Below are positions 44,364-53,749 of a stretch of 64,000 nt of DNA, piece by piece (position 1 is the stretch's first letter; each line of letters starts with the position of its first letter). The notes beneath the pieces were generated by a model. That model saw nothing but the letters and a program-made list of their open reading frames with translations. It had not been told where the DNA came from and searched no databases. Where the stretch lies: NCBI RefSeq assembly GCF_900142575.1, contig NZ_FRBI01000009.1, forward strand, positions 186,001 to 250,000. Direction: 5' to 3'. Source of the stretch: Actinacidiphila paucisporea (GTDB lineage Bacteria > Actinomycetota > Actinomycetes > Streptomycetales > Streptomycetaceae). A program made the translations under genes and the position numbers.

Positions 44364-45758
44364 TCACTTCCTGAAGGTGAGGTCGCTGACCCACTTGGTG
44401 TTGTTGACGCCGGGGCAGGCGGGGACGATCACCCGTGCGGGGAAGCCGTGGTCGGCTGACAGGTCGGCGCCGTTGACGTGCAGCGCGAGCAGTGACAGGG
44501 GGTTGCGGATCTGGTTGGCGGCCAGCAGCACCGTGCTGAAGGCGCCTCCGCGCTGGACGGACTGCACCTCGACGCTGGCCGCGTGGGGCATGCCTGCGAG
44601 GGCCGCCAGGTCAGCGAGGCGCAGACCGGACCACTGCTGGTCGTCGGCGGACCATCCCTCGACGCACGCGATCGGCAGTGCCGCCTGGTGCTGGGGCATG
44701 GCCAGGAGTTCTGCCCGGGTGAAGGTGCGGGTGCCGGCGGGTCCGTGGACGCGCAGCCGCCATGCCGGTCCGATGTCGGCGGCGGTGACGCCGACCTGCG
44801 CGGCGGTCTTGTTGACGGGGAAGCCGCTGGGTCCTCTGCCGGGGTTGCGTCCGTGCGGGGCCAGCAGTGCCGTCCTGCGCGATGCGCCGCCGATGCTCTG
44901 CCCCGCGGTGACGGCCATGAGAACGAGTGCCCCGGCTCCGGTCAGGGCCAGCGCGCCGCGCCGGCTCATGGTGGGGCGGGAGGGCGTGGAGGTGACGAGG
45001 CCGCTGCTGTCCGGTGGTTCGGGCTCGGTGCGGGCCGTGTCGGTCCGCAGCACCGTGATCAGGCGGATGGCGCGCAGCGCCCGCCACATGATGCCGAGCC
45101 GCAGTGCCACGTGGGCGGCGAAGGCCGCGATGAAGACCCAGGCACCGTAGAAGTGCAGTGTGTAGAAGGAGCCCGGGAAGATGTAGTGCAGCTGGATGTT
45201 CAGGATGCCGGTGGCGAACTCGAAGAGCGCACCGCCGACCAGCAGCAGCAAAGACACCCGCTCGATCGCCTGAGCCGGTGTGCGGGTGGGCGGCCAGGTG
45301 AAGAGTTTCGGGACCACCGACCACAGCTTGGCCAGCAGGACCGGGACGAGGACGACGCCGAGCGTCACGTGCACGCCTTGGTTGAGCCGGTAGAGCCAGT
45401 AGGGATGGGTCGGCCAGGTGAAGAGGTAGAAGCCGAGGATTCCCTTGCCCGGTGTCTGGTCGTTGACCGGGCCGAGGCGGGGGTTGTAGGCGGCGTACGA
45501 GAACAGGCCGGTCAGGAACTCGATGGTGATCCCGGCCAGCAGCACCAGCCCGAACACCGAGGTGAGCCACGGACCGCGGATCGGGCTGCGCCAGAAGCCG
45601 GTTCTGAAGGGTCCTGGCGGTGCGGTGCGGAAAAGCGCCGCAGTGCGCTGTCCCGGCGATCCCGGCGATCCCGGCGATCCCGGCGGTCGCCGGGGCGGGC
45701 CGGCACGGGTACTGCCGGTAGGGCGGTCGGCCGGTCCGTCCTGCTCGTCGTGGGCCAT
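44364..45758 (-). CDS. Membrane-bound molybdopterin-dependent oxidoreductase (sulfite-oxidase type) with cytochrome-b-like N-terminal half
   Basis: 464 residues. Starting at ATG 45758 (AGAGG upstream), a Pro/Gly-rich head (PGSPGSPGSPG from a 9-bp DNA repeat) leads to four or five helices with His positions (PTHPYWLYRLNQGVHVTLGV, FYTLHFYGAWVFIAAFAAHV) that could hold haem b. A fifth helix (LALTGAGALVLMAVTAGQS) precedes the SUOX-like domain with IACVEGWSADDQQWSGLRLA, whose Cys is the molybdenum ligand, and VIVPACPGVNNTKWVSDLTF. Known family role: electron transfer between a periplasmic-side molybdoenzyme and the membrane. It ends the sugar gene operon. Confidence 0.88.
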   Translation of the reverse strand: MAHDEQDGPADRPTGSTRAGPPRRPPGSPGSPGSPGQRTAALFRTAPPGPFRTGFWRSPIRGPWLTSVFGLVLLAGITIEFLTGLFSYAAYNPRLGPVNDQTPGKGILGFYLFTWPTHPYWLYRLNQGVHVTLGVVLVPVLLAKLWSVVPKLFTWPPTRTPAQAIERVSLLLLVGGALFEFATGILNIQLHYIFPGSFYTLHFYGAWVFIAAFAAHVALRLGIMWRALRAIRLITVLRTDTARTEPEPPDSSGLVTSTPSRPTMSRRGALALTGAGALVLMAVTAGQSIGGASRRTALLAPHGRNPGRGPSGFPVNKTAAQVGVTAADIGPAWRLRVHGPAGTRTFTRAELLAMPQHQAALPIACVEGWSADDQQWSGLRLADLAALAGMPHAASVEVQSVQRGGAFSTVLLAANQIRNPLSLLALHVNGADLSADHGFPARVIVPACPGVNNTKWVSDLTFRK

Positions 45759-45822
45759 GGTGAATCCTCTCGCTCGTGAGTCGCGGGCCCGGCACCGTGC
45801 GTACGCTGCCCGCCGCGAGGTC

Positions 45823-47319
45823 TCACCAGTTGGTGAACAGCAAGTGGTTGACCAGAAGCGCGGCGGCCGCCTGGAGGAACAGCCAGCGGCGGTGGTCAAC
45901 CGTCGGGAGGAGGGCGGAGGCGGGAAGCAGCCACGCGACGAACGGCAGCCAGATCCGCTCCGTCTCCGCCTTGCTCATCCCGGACAGGTCGGCGACGAGC
46001 ATCATGGCAAGTGCCGCCGCGGCCAGTACGGCGACCGCCTGGGGACCGGTGGGCACGCCGGTCCGCAGCCTTTTCACACCCGCGGGCGCTGCACTGAGCG
46101 CGCGGCGTGCCGCAGCCACGCCGGCAAGTCCTGCGCTGAAGACACCACAGGCGAGGTCAGCCCAGACCCAGTAACCGTACGGGCGTACCCCGCCGATGCC
46201 CTGGTAGTAGCGCTGGACCAGCAGGGGGTAGGCCTGCCACCAGCAGAATCCGGACAGGGTGAAGGCGGTCGTCACCGCGCCGGCCCCGAGCAGGGCGGCG
46301 GGCAGCGGCCGTGCGGTGCGGGCCAGAGCGAGGACGGCGAGGGCGGCCACGGCGACCAGTACCAGGCCGTACGAGAGGTAGACGGCCAGTCCGAGGAGCA
46401 CTCCGGCGCCCAGCGCCACGGCTCTGGGCGCACGGACCGCCCGGGTCGCCGCGAGCGCCAGGAGGGCCAGTCCCCAGGCGACGACCGCGGTGAAGTACCC
46501 GTCGGCGGAGGCACCGATCCAGACGGCGGCCGGAGACAGCGCCACGAACGGAGCGGCTCGCCGCGCCGTCGATTCGTCGCCCAGCACCCGGACGGCCAGC
46601 AGGACGGCGATCGCCGTGGATCCGCCGGCGCTGATGCACCACGCCGATGCCCATGCGCCGCCGCCGAGGCCGATCCGGTCCAGGGCGACGAAGGTCAGGA
46701 CCGCCCCGGGCGGGTGGCCGGCGACATGGGTCGTCCACGGCTGGGGTTGGGTGCTCAGGATGTGCTGGGTGAAGCCCCGCAGGGCGGCGTGTACGTGCGC
46801 GAAGCGGTCGATCTGCGACAGGTACTCGAAGCTGGTCGTCAGCCTGCCCGCGACGCCGGGCTCCCACCCGTCGACCAATGCCAGTGACCAGGTCCATGCC
46901 ATCGCCACCGCCCAGGTGACGAAGAGGAGTGGTCGCCACGCCAGACGTCGGGCGCACTGCGGACCGTAACTGGCACAGGCTGCCGCGACGACCGCGGCGG
47001 CGGGGGTGCCGGGCCCCCAGTGCGGGCGCCAGAACGCCTGCAGGGGCGGCCACGGCACGTGCAGTGTCCCGTCCGCGTGCTCGATCGCCGCGCCGACCAC
47101 GCAGGCAGCGGCGACGAGCAGGACGCCCACCGCGGCCGCGAACGCGTCGGCCCGGCGCCCTAGGCGTACGGAAGGTGTGCCGCTTTCACCCGGGGCGGAG
47201 CCGGGCTCGCCATGCGGGAGCGGCTGCTCCGGAGCGGGTGACCGCCTCTCGGCGGCGCGGCGTTCCGGCAACGGGTCCCGGTGACCGTGGGCGGTTCCGG
47301 TGTGCTGAGGCCGTGTCAT
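45823..47319 (-). CDS. Polytopic membrane protein, GT-C glycosyltransferase-like
   Basis: 498 residues with some 11-12 helices. After a Pro-rich cytoplasmic start the first helix is AAAVGVLLVAAACVVGAAI; FAHVHAALRGFTQHILSTQP and VAGHPPGAVLTFVALDRI form an extracytoplasmic loop of the kind found in mannosyltransferases that use polyprenyl-phosphate sugars. ATG 47319 overlaps the methyltransferase stop (ATGA). With the GT2 and GT-A genes upstream it likely builds a surface glycan or glycolipid. Confidence 0.8.
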   Translation of the reverse strand: MTRPQHTGTAHGHRDPLPERRAAERRSPAPEQPLPHGEPGSAPGESGTPSVRLGRRADAFAAAVGVLLVAAACVVGAAIEHADGTLHVPWPPLQAFWRPHWGPGTPAAAVVAAACASYGPQCARRLAWRPLLFVTWAVAMAWTWSLALVDGWEPGVAGRLTTSFEYLSQIDRFAHVHAALRGFTQHILSTQPQPWTTHVAGHPPGAVLTFVALDRIGLGGGAWASAWCISAGGSTAIAVLLAVRVLGDESTARRAAPFVALSPAAVWIGASADGYFTAVVAWGLALLALAATRAVRAPRAVALGAGVLLGLAVYLSYGLVLVAVAALAVLALARTARPLPAALLGAGAVTTAFTLSGFCWWQAYPLLVQRYYQGIGGVRPYGYWVWADLACGVFSAGLAGVAAARRALSAAPAGVKRLRTGVPTGPQAVAVLAAAALAMMLVADLSGMSKAETERIWLPFVAWLLPASALLPTVDHRRWLFLQAAAALLVNHLLFTNW

Positions 47320-47989
47320 CGCTGCACGCCCTTGCGGAGGGCGAGGAAGTGCCGGCCGCCGCGTTCCCAGCGCTGGACGGTGGTCAGCCGGGCGCTCTCG
47401 GCCATCGCCCTCACCGCACGGCCGCCGGCACGCGCCCAGTCGAACGCCGGTCCCGACGTGCCCTCGCCGTCCTCGAAGCAGGCGGTGAACCGCTCCTGCA
47501 CCTCCTCGGCCTCGACCTCGACGAGCACTTCGCCCAGCGAACCGAGCAACCGTTCGCACCGGTCCAGCAGCCGTTTCGGATCGCCCGCGATGCCATGTTG
47601 CCGTCGGCGAGCAGGACGGTGCGCCAGCGACCCTCGGCCGGAAGCGGATCGAAGACCGAGCGGCGCAGGGCGGCGCCGCCGTCCGCGAGGATCCGGGCGA
47701 CCGCATGCTGGGCGACGTCGAGGCCGAGAACCACAACGCCCCTTCGCGCCAGGGCCGATGTCAGCCGACCGGGTCCGCATCCCACGTCGAGCGTCAGGTC
47801 GCCGCAGCGCTCCAGCAAGGTCTCGTCGGCCGGGTCGGGGACAGCACACCACCGTTCGACAGCCACGGGGAGCCGCTCCCCGCCGCTCCTGCGTACGTAC
47901 AGGGGTCCGCCGCCCTTCGGCACGGCCAGGGCGTACGGGTCGTTCGCGACCGTTCTGTGGGGTGTTGCCGTCGCGACGCGGCCACTCAT
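47316..47989 (-). pseudogene. Class I SAM methyltransferase broken by a one-base frameshift
   Basis: The first part carries the SAM site (LTLDVGCGPGRLTSALARRG, LGLDVAQHAV, VLLADGN). Near 47591-47597 the sense passes into another frame with GIAGDPKRLLDRCERLLGSL, VLVEVEAEEVQERFTACFED and the C-terminus. Family members read DGNIGIGGDP across this point, so one base is missing. Start ATG 47989 and stop 47316 both keep ATGA overlaps with neighbours, so the operon is otherwise intact. Either a recent mutation or a sequencing error. Confidence 0.8.
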
Positions 47990-48666
47990 CCGGCGTGCCC
48001 GTGCCCGTGCCCGTGCACCGGGGACACCGTGGCCGGAGACATGCCGATGAGCGTGAGCCGGCCGAAGCGCCCGTACGGTGCCAGGGCGGCAACTGCGGCG
48101 GCGTCCTGCGCGGTATCCACGTCGGTCAGCTCCGGCAGGTCGCACACCCGCAGCCCGGCCGCGACCAGCCGTCCCCGCTGGGCTTGCCCGGTACCCGGCT
48201 TGGACATGGGCACGCCGAGCACCAGCGACGGGTCGGGTGCGGCCAGGCCGAGCGCCCAGAAGCCGCCGTCGCTCGCCGGCCCGCACCACGCGTCGTGAGC
48301 GGGCGCGGCGCCGGCGCGCAAGGCGGGCGCCAGCAGATCCTGCGTCAGCTGAGGCGTGTCCATACCCACCAGGAGGGTGGGTCCCGTGCACGCGGCAAAC
48401 GCGGCGGCGATCCGCACATCGAGTCCTCCCGGGACCTGCGCCACGACGTCGAAACCGGGCGGGACCCATGAACCTTCCTCGCCGTCCAACACAAGGACGC
48501 GCCGCACGGCGGGAGCGGCCGCGACCACCGCCAGGGTGTCGGCGAGCGCCGCCTCGGCGAGGGCGGCTGCCTGCTCCGGGCTGTACGGCGGGCTGAGCCG
48601 GGTCTTCACCCGGCCCGGGATCGGGGACTTCGCGATGACGACGACCGTGGAGCGGGGATACCTCAT
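47986..48666 (-). CDS. DUF2064/TIGR04282-type GT-A glycosyltransferase
   Basis: 226 residues. VVVIAKSPIPGRVKTRLSPP is the nucleotide-sugar start, LLVGMDTPQLTQDLL the acidic metal site region and GPASDGGFWALGL the family signature. GT-A-like fold. It overlaps the genes on both sides by 4 bases. Members usually sit with GT2 and methyltransferase genes as here. A C-terminal His/Gly run (HGHGHGHAG) is odd and could bind metal. Confidence 0.88.
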   Translation of the reverse strand: MRYPRSTVVVIAKSPIPGRVKTRLSPPYSPEQAAALAEAALADTLAVVAAAPAVRRVLVLDGEEGSWVPPGFDVVAQVPGGLDVRIAAAFAACTGPTLLVGMDTPQLTQDLLAPALRAGAAPAHDAWCGPASDGGFWALGLAAPDPSLVLGVPMSKPGTGQAQRGRLVAAGLRVCDLPELTDVDTAQDAAAVAALAPYGRFGRLTLIGMSPATVSPVHGHGHGHAG

Positions 48667-49388
48667 CGGACACGCTCCCGGCCCGCCGCGCCCAAACTGT
48701 TCAACAGCGTGGTCATGTCCCGGGCCGCCTCGAGACTGCCGCGCACCGTGCCGGTGATCTTGGAACGCCCTGTCCTGGGCCGGTAGTCGACGTCGGTCTC
48801 CCGTACCCGCCAGCCCGCCTCGGCCGCGCGCAGCACCGTCTCCAGCGGATATCCCGACCGGCGATCGCGTACGTCAAGCGCCAGCAGGCCGCTGCGCCGG
48901 GCCGCGCGCATCGGGCCGAGGTCGGCCAGGCGCAGGCCCGTCCTGCGCCGCACGCGGCGGGCCAGTTCGAGGTTGGCCAGCCGGGCGGGCGGCGGCCAGG
49001 CCCGCCAGCCGACCGGTCTGCGCCGTCCGAGCACGAGATCGGCCTCACCCGCGAGCAGCGGGGCGACCACCCGGGGAAGCTGGCGCGGGTCGAGCGTGGC
49101 GTCGCAGTCGCAGAAGCACACCACGTCGGCGGTCGCCGCCGTCAGCCCGGCGTGACAGGCCGCGCCGAACCCGCGCACCGGCTCGTGGACGACGGTCGCG
49201 CCCAGCCCGCGTGCCATCTCCGCCGAGCCGTCGCTCGAACCGTTGTCGACAACGAGTGCGCGGAAGCCGGTGGGCAGCCGCCCGAGCATCCAGGGCAGCG
49301 CACCCACCTCGTCGAGACACGGCAGAACCACGTCGACGGACACACCGGCTCCGGTGCCCGCGACCGGTCCCGGAAAAGCATCAGTCAT
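48663..49388 (-). CDS. Family 2 glycosyltransferase
   Basis: 241 residues. VDVVLPCLDEVGALPWMLGR, LVVDNGSSDGSAEMARGLGA and VCFCDCDATLDPRQLP (DxD-like) are GT2 blocks; YRPRTGRSKITGTVRGS is the polyprenyl-phosphate sugar synthase signature. No membrane helices. Probably makes a polyprenyl-phosphate sugar for the membrane transferase downstream. ATGA overlap with the next gene. Confidence 0.92.
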   Translation of the reverse strand: MTDAFPGPVAGTGAGVSVDVVLPCLDEVGALPWMLGRLPTGFRALVVDNGSSDGSAEMARGLGATVVHEPVRGFGAACHAGLTAATADVVCFCDCDATLDPRQLPRVVAPLLAGEADLVLGRRRPVGWRAWPPPARLANLELARRVRRRTGLRLADLGPMRAARRSGLLALDVRDRRSGYPLETVLRAAEAGWRVRETDVDYRPRTGRSKITGTVRGSLEAARDMTTLLNSLGAAGRERVR

Positions 49389-49497
49389 GTATTCACCAAG
49401 GATCAGAGGATGCTGTGGCGACGCTCGACGTCGCTGTGGCCGTGCCGCGGCCGGCGTGTGGGGGTGGCGTGCGGCATTCCCCGCCGCGTCGCGCCAT

Positions 49498-50553
49498 CTA
49501 CCGGCGCAGAGGCAGCGCGGCGAACTCCGCTATCCCGGCCTCGAAGGGGATCGCGGCCTGCCACCCCAGCTCGGTGTGAGCCCGCCGGGAGCAGGCGGTG
49601 ACATGGCGGACGTCGCCCAGCCGGAAGTCGCCGGTGACGACGGGGGAGGGACCGCCGTGAGCGGCGGCCAGCGCATCGGCCATCTCGCCGATGGTGTGCG
49701 GGACCCCGCTTCCGACGTTGAAAGTCCGCACGGACGCGGCGGGAGCCCCTACGGTCCACTCCACGGCGGCAGCGTTCGCGGCGGCGACATCCCGAACGTG
49801 GACGAAGTCACGCCGCTGCCCGCCGTCCTCGAATACCCGCGGCGCCTCGCCACGCTCCAGAGCCGACCTGAACAGCGAAGCGACGCCGGCGTAAGGGGTG
49901 TCCCGCGGCATCCGGGCTCCGTAGACGTTGTGGTAACGAAGCACAGCCGCCACCCCGCCGGTGACCCGCGACCACGACGCCGAGAGGTGCTCCTGCGCCA
50001 GTTTGGTCGCCGCGTAGACGTTGCGCGGGTCCGTGCGGGCGCTCTCGTCCACCAGCCCCGGCGCCAGGTCGGCGCCGCACCGCGGGCAGGGCGGCTCGAA
50101 GGAACCGCGGCGCAGGGCTGCGGGGTCGCGTGGCCGGGGAACGACCTCCCCATGCGTGGCGCACAGGTAGCGGCCCTCCCCGTACACGACCATCGAGCTC
50201 GCCAGCACCAACCGCGCGGTCCCGGTCCGCCCCATCGCCGCGAGCAGCACGGCCGTACCGACGTCATTGCACCCGGCGTACATGGGCGCATCGTCAAGAT
50301 TCGTCCCCAGCCCCACCATCGCCGCCTGATGGCACACCACGTCCACATCGGCCAGCGCCGCCTCCACCGCCACAGGATCGCGCACGTCCCCGTGAACGAA
50401 GTGGACCCCCGCCGGCAGGTCGGGAACACGGCCCGCCGGATGAGCACTCGGCAACAACGCGTCGATCACGCGCACCGCAGCACCGGAGGCCGTGAGTGCC
50501 TCGACAACATGGGATCCGATGAAACCCGCCCCACCGGTGACAAGTACCCGCAT
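49498..50553 (-). CDS. NAD-dependent sugar epimerase/dehydratase (extended SDR) with a Cys-rich insert
   Basis: 351 residues from ATG 50553. Gly motif VTGGAGFIGSHVV, active-site SSMVVYGEG and YAATK (Tyr and Lys), and LRYHNVYGARMPRDTPYAG. A segment FEPPCPRCGADLAPGLVDES between the Ser and Tyr parts contains CPRCG, a zinc-knuckle-like half-site not common in UDP-glucose epimerases. First gene of the leftward operon, making the activated sugar. Confidence 0.92.
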   Translation of the reverse strand: MRVLVTGGAGFIGSHVVEALTASGAAVRVIDALLPSAHPAGRVPDLPAGVHFVHGDVRDPVAVEAALADVDVVCHQAAMVGLGTNLDDAPMYAGCNDVGTAVLLAAMGRTGTARLVLASSMVVYGEGRYLCATHGEVVPRPRDPAALRRGSFEPPCPRCGADLAPGLVDESARTDPRNVYAATKLAQEHLSASWSRVTGGVAAVLRYHNVYGARMPRDTPYAGVASLFRSALERGEAPRVFEDGGQRRDFVHVRDVAAANAAAVEWTVGAPAASVRTFNVGSGVPHTIGEMADALAAAHGGPSPVVTGDFRLGDVRHVTACSRRAHTELGWQAAIPFEAGIAEFAALPLRR

Positions 50554-50682
50554 ATCGACGAGGTTAGAAGGGAAGGCCTCCGGGGGACACCGACACGCCG
50601 CCACCGGTAGCCGGCTTCATCACGTACACGCAGGGGCGCAGCCGGCTCGGGGATTCTGCGTCCGTCCATGCCTGCTCGCAGG

Positions 50683-51216
50683 TCAGCGCGCCCGCATTCC
50701 GGGGTTGCGGCGCCAGATGTCGGCGTTCAGGGCGGTGGCGAAGGTGCACCAACTTGCGTACGGAACGAGAGCCGCCGCGGCAGCGTTGTCTTGGGCCGCG
50801 GTGCGGCGGACCAGGTCCCAGCAGGACAGGCTCAGGGCAGTGGTGACGGCCAGGCCCGCGACAGGGGTGCGGGCCTTGAAGAAGGCCCAGCCGAAGGCTG
50901 AATTCAGTACCAGATTACCGGCGAGCGCCGCGGCCAGCCTCGTACTGGCCTTCTTCTCGGCGTGAAGCAGGCTGTGGCTGCCCGCCCAGGCGATGCCTGC
51001 GTACAAAGGAGTCCATACGACCGGGAACGCCCACCCGGGTGGCTGCCACGAGGGCTTGTCGAGGGATGAATACCAGGCGTCAGCCGGGTCGATGGGCCGC
51101 GAGCCCACGACGGCGGCTGCGGCGACAGTGCTGGCCACGGCCCCGTAGATACCAGCCGCCCGCCAGCCCCCCACCCCGGCCTTCTGCCTTCCCAGCCCAG
51201 AACTCGTCGCTCGCAT
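50683..51216 (-). CDS. TspO/MBR family tryptophan-rich sensory protein
   Basis: 177 residues, five helices. KPSWQPPGWAFPVVWTPLYA and the end, LVPYASWCTFATALNADIWR, are the TspO signatures that shape the porphyrin/cholesterol-binding site. ATG 51216. TspO proteins bind tetrapyrroles and respond to stress. No operon partner. Confidence 0.92.
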   Translation of the reverse strand: MRATSSGLGRQKAGVGGWRAAGIYGAVASTVAAAAVVGSRPIDPADAWYSSLDKPSWQPPGWAFPVVWTPLYAGIAWAGSHSLLHAEKKASTRLAAALAGNLVLNSAFGWAFFKARTPVAGLAVTTALSLSCWDLVRRTAAQDNAAAAALVPYASWCTFATALNADIWRRNPGMRAR

Positions 51217-51353
51217 GCAGACGATCCTGCCCGCACCCTGGGCACTCAACCAGTGCGGTCGCCCGTTCGGCACCATTCGGAGCGCCCGAGAGCTGCGGCG
51301 AATGCTTCGCTGACACAGTCACGTGGCGCCGACGGAAAGGTTCATCATGATCG

Positions 51354-52112
51354 TCAAGGCACTTCACGATTCGGGCGTGCGCAGCGAGCAGGCGGGAGAT
51401 GACCGCCGGTTCGGATGACGTCGATGATGGCTCTCACTGCGGTGTCCAGGGCCACCGGTTGGGGCAGGGCGGGAGGCCGGCCGGTGAGTGCGCGGTCCGC
51501 GAAGCCGGTGTCGATATGGGGTGGCCGCAGATCGTGGATGGTCACTCGGCGGCGCCGCTGTTCGCGTGCGACCGCGGTGAGCCACGCGCTCAACGCGGCT
51601 TTCGCGGCGCTGTAGTCAGCCATGCCCGCCTGGGGGCGCTCGGCGACGAGCCCCGTGACCGCAGCTGCCGCGCCTCCTGGCCCGAGCAGGTTCAGGGCTC
51701 CGCGAATGACGGCCATCGGGGCGAGCGCGTTCACTGTCACCAGGTGTTCGGCCGCGGCCTCGGTCAGCTCCTCGGCAGGGCCGAAGGCCGCCACGCCGAC
51801 CGCGGTGAGGACCAGGTCGATGCCCGTGAGGTGTTCGGCGGCCCAGGCCGGCAGCCTGCGACACGCATCGAGGTCGTAGGCGTCCAAGGTCCGAGTCGGA
51901 CAGTCTTCGCAGTCCGCCGCGACCTCGTCCAGTCGCTCGCGGTGCCTCCCAGCCAAGGCGAGCGCCGCACCGCGTCCGCTCAACGCGCGGGCAAGCGCAC
52001 CACCGATTTCCCCAGTGGCGCCGACAATCAGGACACGCGCCCCGTCCTTGACTGGGTCGAACGCCGACGGGTGCGCTGGGGTTCGGCGCCCAGGACGTCG
52101 TCGCCTATCCAT
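51354..52112 (-). CDS. Short-chain dehydrogenase/reductase
   Basis: 252 residues from ATG 52112. VLIVGATGEIGGALARAL binds NAD(P), LVLTAVGVAAFGPAEEL replaces the usual NNAG, and MADYSAAKAALSAW has the catalytic Tyr and Lys. HDLRPPHIDTGFADRAL follows. Classical SDR. Up-frame extension to 52208 is Arg-rich and unlikely to be protein. Confidence 0.88.
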   Translation of the reverse strand: MDRRRRPGRRTPAHPSAFDPVKDGARVLIVGATGEIGGALARALSGRGAALALAGRHRERLDEVAADCEDCPTRTLDAYDLDACRRLPAWAAEHLTGIDLVLTAVGVAAFGPAEELTEAAAEHLVTVNALAPMAVIRGALNLLGPGGAAAAVTGLVAERPQAGMADYSAAKAALSAWLTAVAREQRRRRVTIHDLRPPHIDTGFADRALTGRPPALPQPVALDTAVRAIIDVIRTGGHLPPARCARPNREVP

Positions 52113-52530
52113 CTGGCGGAGATGCCGAGGAGCGGACGGTCCCCGCCAACACCTCCACCGCCCAGGTGGTCGCCGACCACCAAGCAGAGGTGGCCCTCGC
52201 GACCTCACTGCCGGCGCCCGCCACGTCGGTCACCTCGACGTCGCGCGCGAGCTCATCGACGACTGGACCGGCGAGTGAGCCACCTGCGACTCCTGATCCA
52301 TCGCGGGGCACCATCAGCCGACGACTGGCTTGGCGGTACCGACATCCTGGACAGCTGGTCGGCATCACGCCTTCAAGCTCAATCGTCTGGCGAGTAGCTA
52401 AACGCCTTGACGGTGTACGGCGGTGTGATGTTGCGCACGCGGAATTATCCCTTCCAGGGAGCAACTGTACGATCTCGCCAAGTTTGTTCCGATGGTGTGG
52501 AGGCCCCTCACCAGGGAGACGGCGAAAGCG
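52113..52530. other. Gap with a possible gene fragment
   Basis: Around 52215-52278 the + strand reads AGARHVGHLDVARELIDDWT, which is protein-like, but no start or family can be given. Otherwise nothing. Confidence 0.35.
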
Positions 52531-52560
52531 TTGGCCTGACGTTCACAGGTTTCGGATAAG
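52531..52560 (+). promoter_or_regulatory. Possible promoter of the LAETG protein gene
   Basis: TTGGCC (52531-52536), an 18-base spacer and GATAAG (52555-52560) lie about 80 bases before the ATG at 52638. A moderate match to the housekeeping consensus. Confidence 0.35.
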
Positions 52561-52637
52561 GTCCGCTGGTCGGCTCGCCTGACATACGGCGGCGGCCCCC
52601 TTTTTCTCTCGCGTTTGCCCGTCCATATGAGGTCTTC

Positions 52638-53645
52638 ATGAAGCTCCGCCATGTCCTAGCATCGGCTGCTGCGACCGCCGTGATAGCGCCCGCCGCCCTT
52701 TTTGCGGCCGGTTCCGCCTCCGCGGCACCCGACACGGCGACGACGGGTCCGTCCGCGGGGGCCACCACCGAGGTGACGGACACGGCCACCCCGACGGCGT
52801 CGTCGACGACGTCGGCCCCCGCCACCCCGACGACATCCGCGCCGACGTCACCGTCCACGCCCACGTCCCCCGCGACCACCGCGCCGACGTCGGCCCCGGC
52901 GACCACCGAGCCCCCCAACGGGACCACGTGCGACTCCTCCGACGACGAGGTTCCGCGGGTCGACGACAAGCTGACCGCCGACATCACCGGCCTGCCCGCC
53001 CAGATCAAGGCCGGCAGCGGCTGGCACGGGTTCGACCTGTCCGTCGCGAACTCCTCCGGCACCGACTACCGCCGGGTCGACTTCGGCCTGTTCGCCACCC
53101 AGATCGACTCCGACACCTGGAACGTGGACACCAGCCACCTCAAGCTCGAGTTCCAGAACCCGGACACGGGCGCCTGGACCGCGGTCTCGCTGGCCGAAGA
53201 CGACCCCGCCGCGGGCTACCTCGGCTACACCGAGGTCAAGCCGCACGATTCCTTCAAGCTGAAGGCCCGTATCCAGGTCGACGCCAAGGCCAAGGCCGGC
53301 GACGGGTTCGTGATCGGGATCGGCGTCTACGCCGACGACAACGGCAAGTGCGTGGAGGCCGGCGGCGACAACGGCGTGGCCGAGTTCGCGGTCGTGGCCG
53401 CCGACGGCTCGACCGGTGGCGGCTCGGGCACCGGCACGCAGTCCGGCGGCCAGAAGCCGCTGCCGGCCAAGCCCGCCGGTGACACCCACCTGAACCCGTC
53501 CGGCGGCGACCTGGCCGAGACCGGCTCCTCGTCCGCCACGCCCACTATCGCCGCGGTCGGCGGCGCCGTGGTGGTCCTCGGCGCGGGCAGCGTCTTCCTG
53601 CTCCGCCGCCGCAAGCCCGGAGCGGGCGGCACCACGACCGGCTGA
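52638..53645 (+). CDS. Sortase-anchored (LAETG) surface protein
   Basis: 335 residues. Signal peptide (ASAAATAVIAPAALFAAGSA), then about 65 residues almost all Thr, Ser, Ala and Pro as an extended stalk, a beta-rich domain (DITGLPAQIKAGSGWHGFDL, VDFGLFATQIDSDTWNVDTS) and a C-terminal sorting signal: LAETG, hydrophobic helix (IAAVGGAVVVLGAGSVFLL), RRRK. LAxTG is the class E sortase motif of Streptomyces. ATG 52638 with GAGG upstream. Sortase gene not in window. Exposed on the cell wall; role unknown. Confidence 0.92.
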   Translation: MKLRHVLASAAATAVIAPAALFAAGSASAAPDTATTGPSAGATTEVTDTATPTASSTTSAPATPTTSAPTSPSTPTSPATTAPTSAPATTEPPNGTTCDSSDDEVPRVDDKLTADITGLPAQIKAGSGWHGFDLSVANSSGTDYRRVDFGLFATQIDSDTWNVDTSHLKLEFQNPDTGAWTAVSLAEDDPAAGYLGYTEVKPHDSFKLKARIQVDAKAKAGDGFVIGIGVYADDNGKCVEAGGDNGVAEFAVVAADGSTGGGSGTGTQSGGQKPLPAKPAGDTHLNPSGGDLAETGSSSATPTIAAVGGAVVVLGAGSVFLLRRRKPGAGGTTTG

Positions 53646-53690
53646 AATGCCGACATGCCCGCGTGACGGGCACGGAAGGCGACTGACTGG

Positions 53691-53722
53691 TGGGGCGGCC
53701 CCTCAATGAGGAGGCCGCCCCA
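53691..53722. terminator. Hairpin after the LAETG gene
   Basis: TGGGGCGGCC (53691-53700) pairs with GGCCGCCCCA (53713-53722), extended inside by CCTC/GAGG with one bulge. 45 bases after the stop codon. Confidence 0.75.
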
Positions 53723-53749
53723 TCGGCGTCCGCCGCCGGCCGAGAGGGA

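Noticed and set aside
45651..45690. A 9-bp GATCCCGGC repeat as a regulatory element
   Set aside because: It is inside the oxidoreductase gene and simply encodes a Pro-Gly-Ser repeat.
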